A stretch of 64,000 bases of DNA from Paludibacteraceae bacterium. GTDB lineage: Bacteria; Bacteroidota; Bacteroidia; Bacteroidales; Paludibacteraceae. Made by a program: the position numbers and the translations under genes. A model generated the notes under the pieces. That model worked only from the letters and a program-made list of their open reading frames with translations. It was not told the origin of the DNA and ran no database searches. Location of the stretch: the NCBI GenBank assembly GCA_016297215.1, contig JAEDGZ010000008.1, forward strand, positions 8,609 to 72,608, in the 5' to 3' direction. Below, piece by piece: positions 62,554 through 64,000 of the stretch (the first letter of the stretch is position 1; each line of letters starts with the position of its first letter).

Positions 62554-63273
62554 ATGGGTTACGAATGTTTATTGGCAGGCTTGCCTGATTTGAAAGCGGG
62601 TGGCGAAGCGCCTATGACGATGGACGCTCTGCTGGCTTTGCTGGATGAGACGCTTGCCGAGAAAGACAAACCGCTGCTGGCGCTGCTGCGCATGAAGAGC
62701 GACGACGCGCTGATAACCGAGCAGATGGAGCAGTACGATGACACCATCATCGGGCAGCCGGATTGGTGGGAGGACGCGCGCAAGCACTTGTCCGAACCGG
62801 ACCTGCGCACGCAACTGTTCTACGAACACGGGTTGCACTGCCGCAACCGTTTTGTTCGCGCATGGTTTGCCTTCAATCAGGATATGTGCAATGTGCTGGT
62901 GGCGACCATCTGCCGCAAGCATGGTTTCGATGTGCGCAAGTCGGTGGTGGGGCATAATCAGGTGGCAGAGATACTGCGCAAGAACCTGCCCGCCAAGGAC
63001 TTCGGATTAGGCGGCGTGATGGACAACCTGCCGGAGGTGATGTCGCTCGTGGAGGTGGAGAACCTCATGGAGCGCGAGAAACGCATGGACGCACTGCGCT
63101 TCACATGGCTTGAGGAGAAGACCCTCTTCGTGGACTTCTCTATTGAGAACGTCCTTGCCTACTACCTGCAAGCCGAGATGCTCAACCGCTGGTCGCTGCT
63201 GACCGTAGAGCAAGGCGAGCAAGTCTTCCGCACCCTCGTCGCAGACATGAAAAAAGGAATTAAATTAGACTAA
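62554..63273 (+). CDS. DUF2764 family protein of the V-type ATPase operon
   Basis: The 239-aa protein starts MGYECLLAGLPDLKAGGEAP and has RKSVVGHNQVAEILRKNLPAKDFGLG in the middle. The family is found only between subunits E and A in V-type ATPase operons of Bacteroidota and some others. It may replace subunit C, but this has not been shown. Start is 6 bases after ntpE. Confidence 0.88.
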   Translation: MGYECLLAGLPDLKAGGEAPMTMDALLALLDETLAEKDKPLLALLRMKSDDALITEQMEQYDDTIIGQPDWWEDARKHLSEPDLRTQLFYEHGLHCRNRFVRAWFAFNQDMCNVLVATICRKHGFDVRKSVVGHNQVAEILRKNLPAKDFGLGGVMDNLPEVMSLVEVENLMEREKRMDALRFTWLEEKTLFVDFSIENVLAYYLQAEMLNRWSLLTVEQGEQVFRTLVADMKKGIKLD

Positions 63274-63289
63274 ACATATTAATTGCCGT

Positions 63290-63414
63290 CAGGGGTTTTA
63301 ACATATAATTATCATGTAATTAAACATTAATTATTCCTTGCAAAATTATATGAATAATTACACGGCAATTATACGTTAAAAAGTAAAAAAGTAGGCGGCA
63401 ATTAACGTTAAAGT
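63290..63414. repeat. Family K repeats, inverted pair and tandem unit, within the V-ATPase operon
   Basis: Inverted unit TTTTAACATATAATTATCAT (63298-63317) with AATTAAACATTAATTATTCC behind it, then direct units AATTACACGGCAATTATACG (63355-63374) and GGCAATTAACGTTAAAG (63394-63410). The inverted and direct units can pair to a long AT-rich hairpin between DUF2764 and subunit A. Confidence 0.8.
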
Positions 63415-63435
63415 AAAATCGAATCGTACAAAGAT

Positions 63436-64000
63436 ATGACAACAGGAAAAGTTAAAGGTATCATCTCCAACTTGGTGATAGTTACGGTAGATGGTCCTGT
63501 CGCACAAAACGAAATCTGCTACATCACCGTGGGAGAAACCAAGTTGATGGCAGAGGTGATTAAGGTCATCGGCGACAATGTATATGCGCAGGTGTTTGAG
63601 TCCACCCGCGGACTGAAAGTGGGCAACTTGGTTGAGTTCACGGGACACATGCTCGAGGTAACGCTCGGTCCCGGTCTGCTCAGCCGTAACTACGACGGTC
63701 TGCAGAACGACTTGGACAAACTGACGGGGGTGTTCTTGAAGCGCGGTGAGTACAACTTCCCGCTCGACAAAGAGAAACTCTGGCAGTTCGCGCCTATCGC
63801 CAAGGTCGGCGATAAGGTGGAGGCTGCTGCATGGCTCGGTGAGGTGGACGAGAACCACCAACCCCACAAAATCATGGTGCCATTCGTCTTCGAGGGCGAG
63901 TACACGGTGAAGAGCATCGTGCCCGTCGGAGAGTACAAGATAGAAGACACCATCGCCGTGCTGACCGATGCCGAGGGCAACGACCACGAGGTTACCATGG
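63436..64000 (+). CDS. ntpA: V-type ATP synthase subunit A, N-terminal part (cut by window end)
   Basis: The frame is open from ATG at 63436 to the window edge (188 codons), starting MTTGKVKGIISNLVIVTVDG and going through AQVFESTRGLKVGNLVEFTG, VTLGPGLLSRNYDGLQNDLD and the A-type non-homologous region (LWQFAPIAKVGDKVEAAAWL). The catalytic P-loop lies beyond the window. It is the ATP-hydrolysing subunit of the rotary pump; ion (Na+ or H+) not shown here. Confidence 0.95.
   Translation, partial: MTTGKVKGIISNLVIVTVDGPVAQNEICYITVGETKLMAEVIKVIGDNVYAQVFESTRGLKVGNLVEFTGHMLEVTLGPGLLSRNYDGLQNDLDKLTGVFLKRGEYNFPLDKEKLWQFAPIAKVGDKVEAAAWLGEVDENHQPHKIMVPFVFEGEYTVKSIVPVGEYKIEDTIAVLTDAEGNDHEVTM

Overview
The window looks like chromosomal DNA of a member of the order Bacteroidales (phylum Bacteroidota), probably an anaerobic gut or rumen lineage. 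The evidence: promoters throughout follow the Bacteroidota form TTTG - about 20 bases - TAnnTTTG. There are SusC/TonB-type outer-membrane proteins with carboxypeptidase-like N-termini, a BspA-like leucine-rich-repeat protein, a PorT-like protein, a Rho with a long low-complexity insertion, a Na+-type methylmalonyl-CoA decarboxylase operon and a V-type ATPase operon with a DUF2764 gene. No tRNA, rRNA, CRISPR array, prophage or transposase gene was seen. The family or genus cannot be fixed from this window.

Layout: 1-6.1 kb, end of a probable AddA gene, AddB-like nuclease and a large outer-membrane barrel protein. 6.1-12 kb, a MATE exporter, a repeat-rich region with two copies of a MITE-like element, a 6S-like RNA and the BspA-like surface protein. 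12-20 kb, dnaK and a four-gene minus-strand cluster (zinc ribbon/TPR, two membrane proteins, SPFH-GYF protein) that resembles a membrane-stress module. 20-26 kb, a decayed acyl-CoA synthetase, ftsY, a SprT-like protease, lysS and a frameshifted MFS transporter. 26-31 kb, mce-mmdA-oadG-biotin carrier-oadB, making propionyl-CoA from methylmalonyl-CoA while pumping Na+. 31-35 kb, holA, a PrsW-like protease and an S9 peptidase lipoprotein. 35-39 kb, a lipoprotein with a possible hypervariable C-terminus and two nucleotide-sugar dehydrogenases. 39-42 kb, TolC remnants, an oxidoreductase with an HxlR regulator, superoxide dismutase. 42-49 kb, rho, aroQ, porT-like, a beta-helix lipoprotein and DUF4837. 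49-56 kb, a THUMP-like methyltransferase, PIF1-like helicase, GSCFA protein and a TonB receptor. 56-64 kb, an N-domain-less ClpB, patatin, an O-acetylation pair (MBOAT plus SGNH) and the start of a V-type ATPase operon.

The most unusual theme is small repeats. At least four families of short GC-rich palindromes occur between genes and also, in frame, inside otherwise ordinary genes (AddB-like nuclease, outer-membrane protein, zinc-ribbon protein, S9 peptidase, methyltransferase, GSCFA protein), where they encode stereotyped peptides such as GCGLETAPPC or TGCAGVPAC. This resembles the Rickettsia palindromic elements in principle. Other families are AT-rich: heptamer-armed hairpins, the ACACG-AATTA-GTTAAA repeats, and a 215-bp MITE with terminal inverted repeats and target-site duplications. 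Several genes look damaged or rearranged (acyl-CoA synthetase, MFS, TolC, ClpB N-domain), suggesting a genome under active small-scale rearrangement. Assembly error cannot be excluded for the single-base frameshift.
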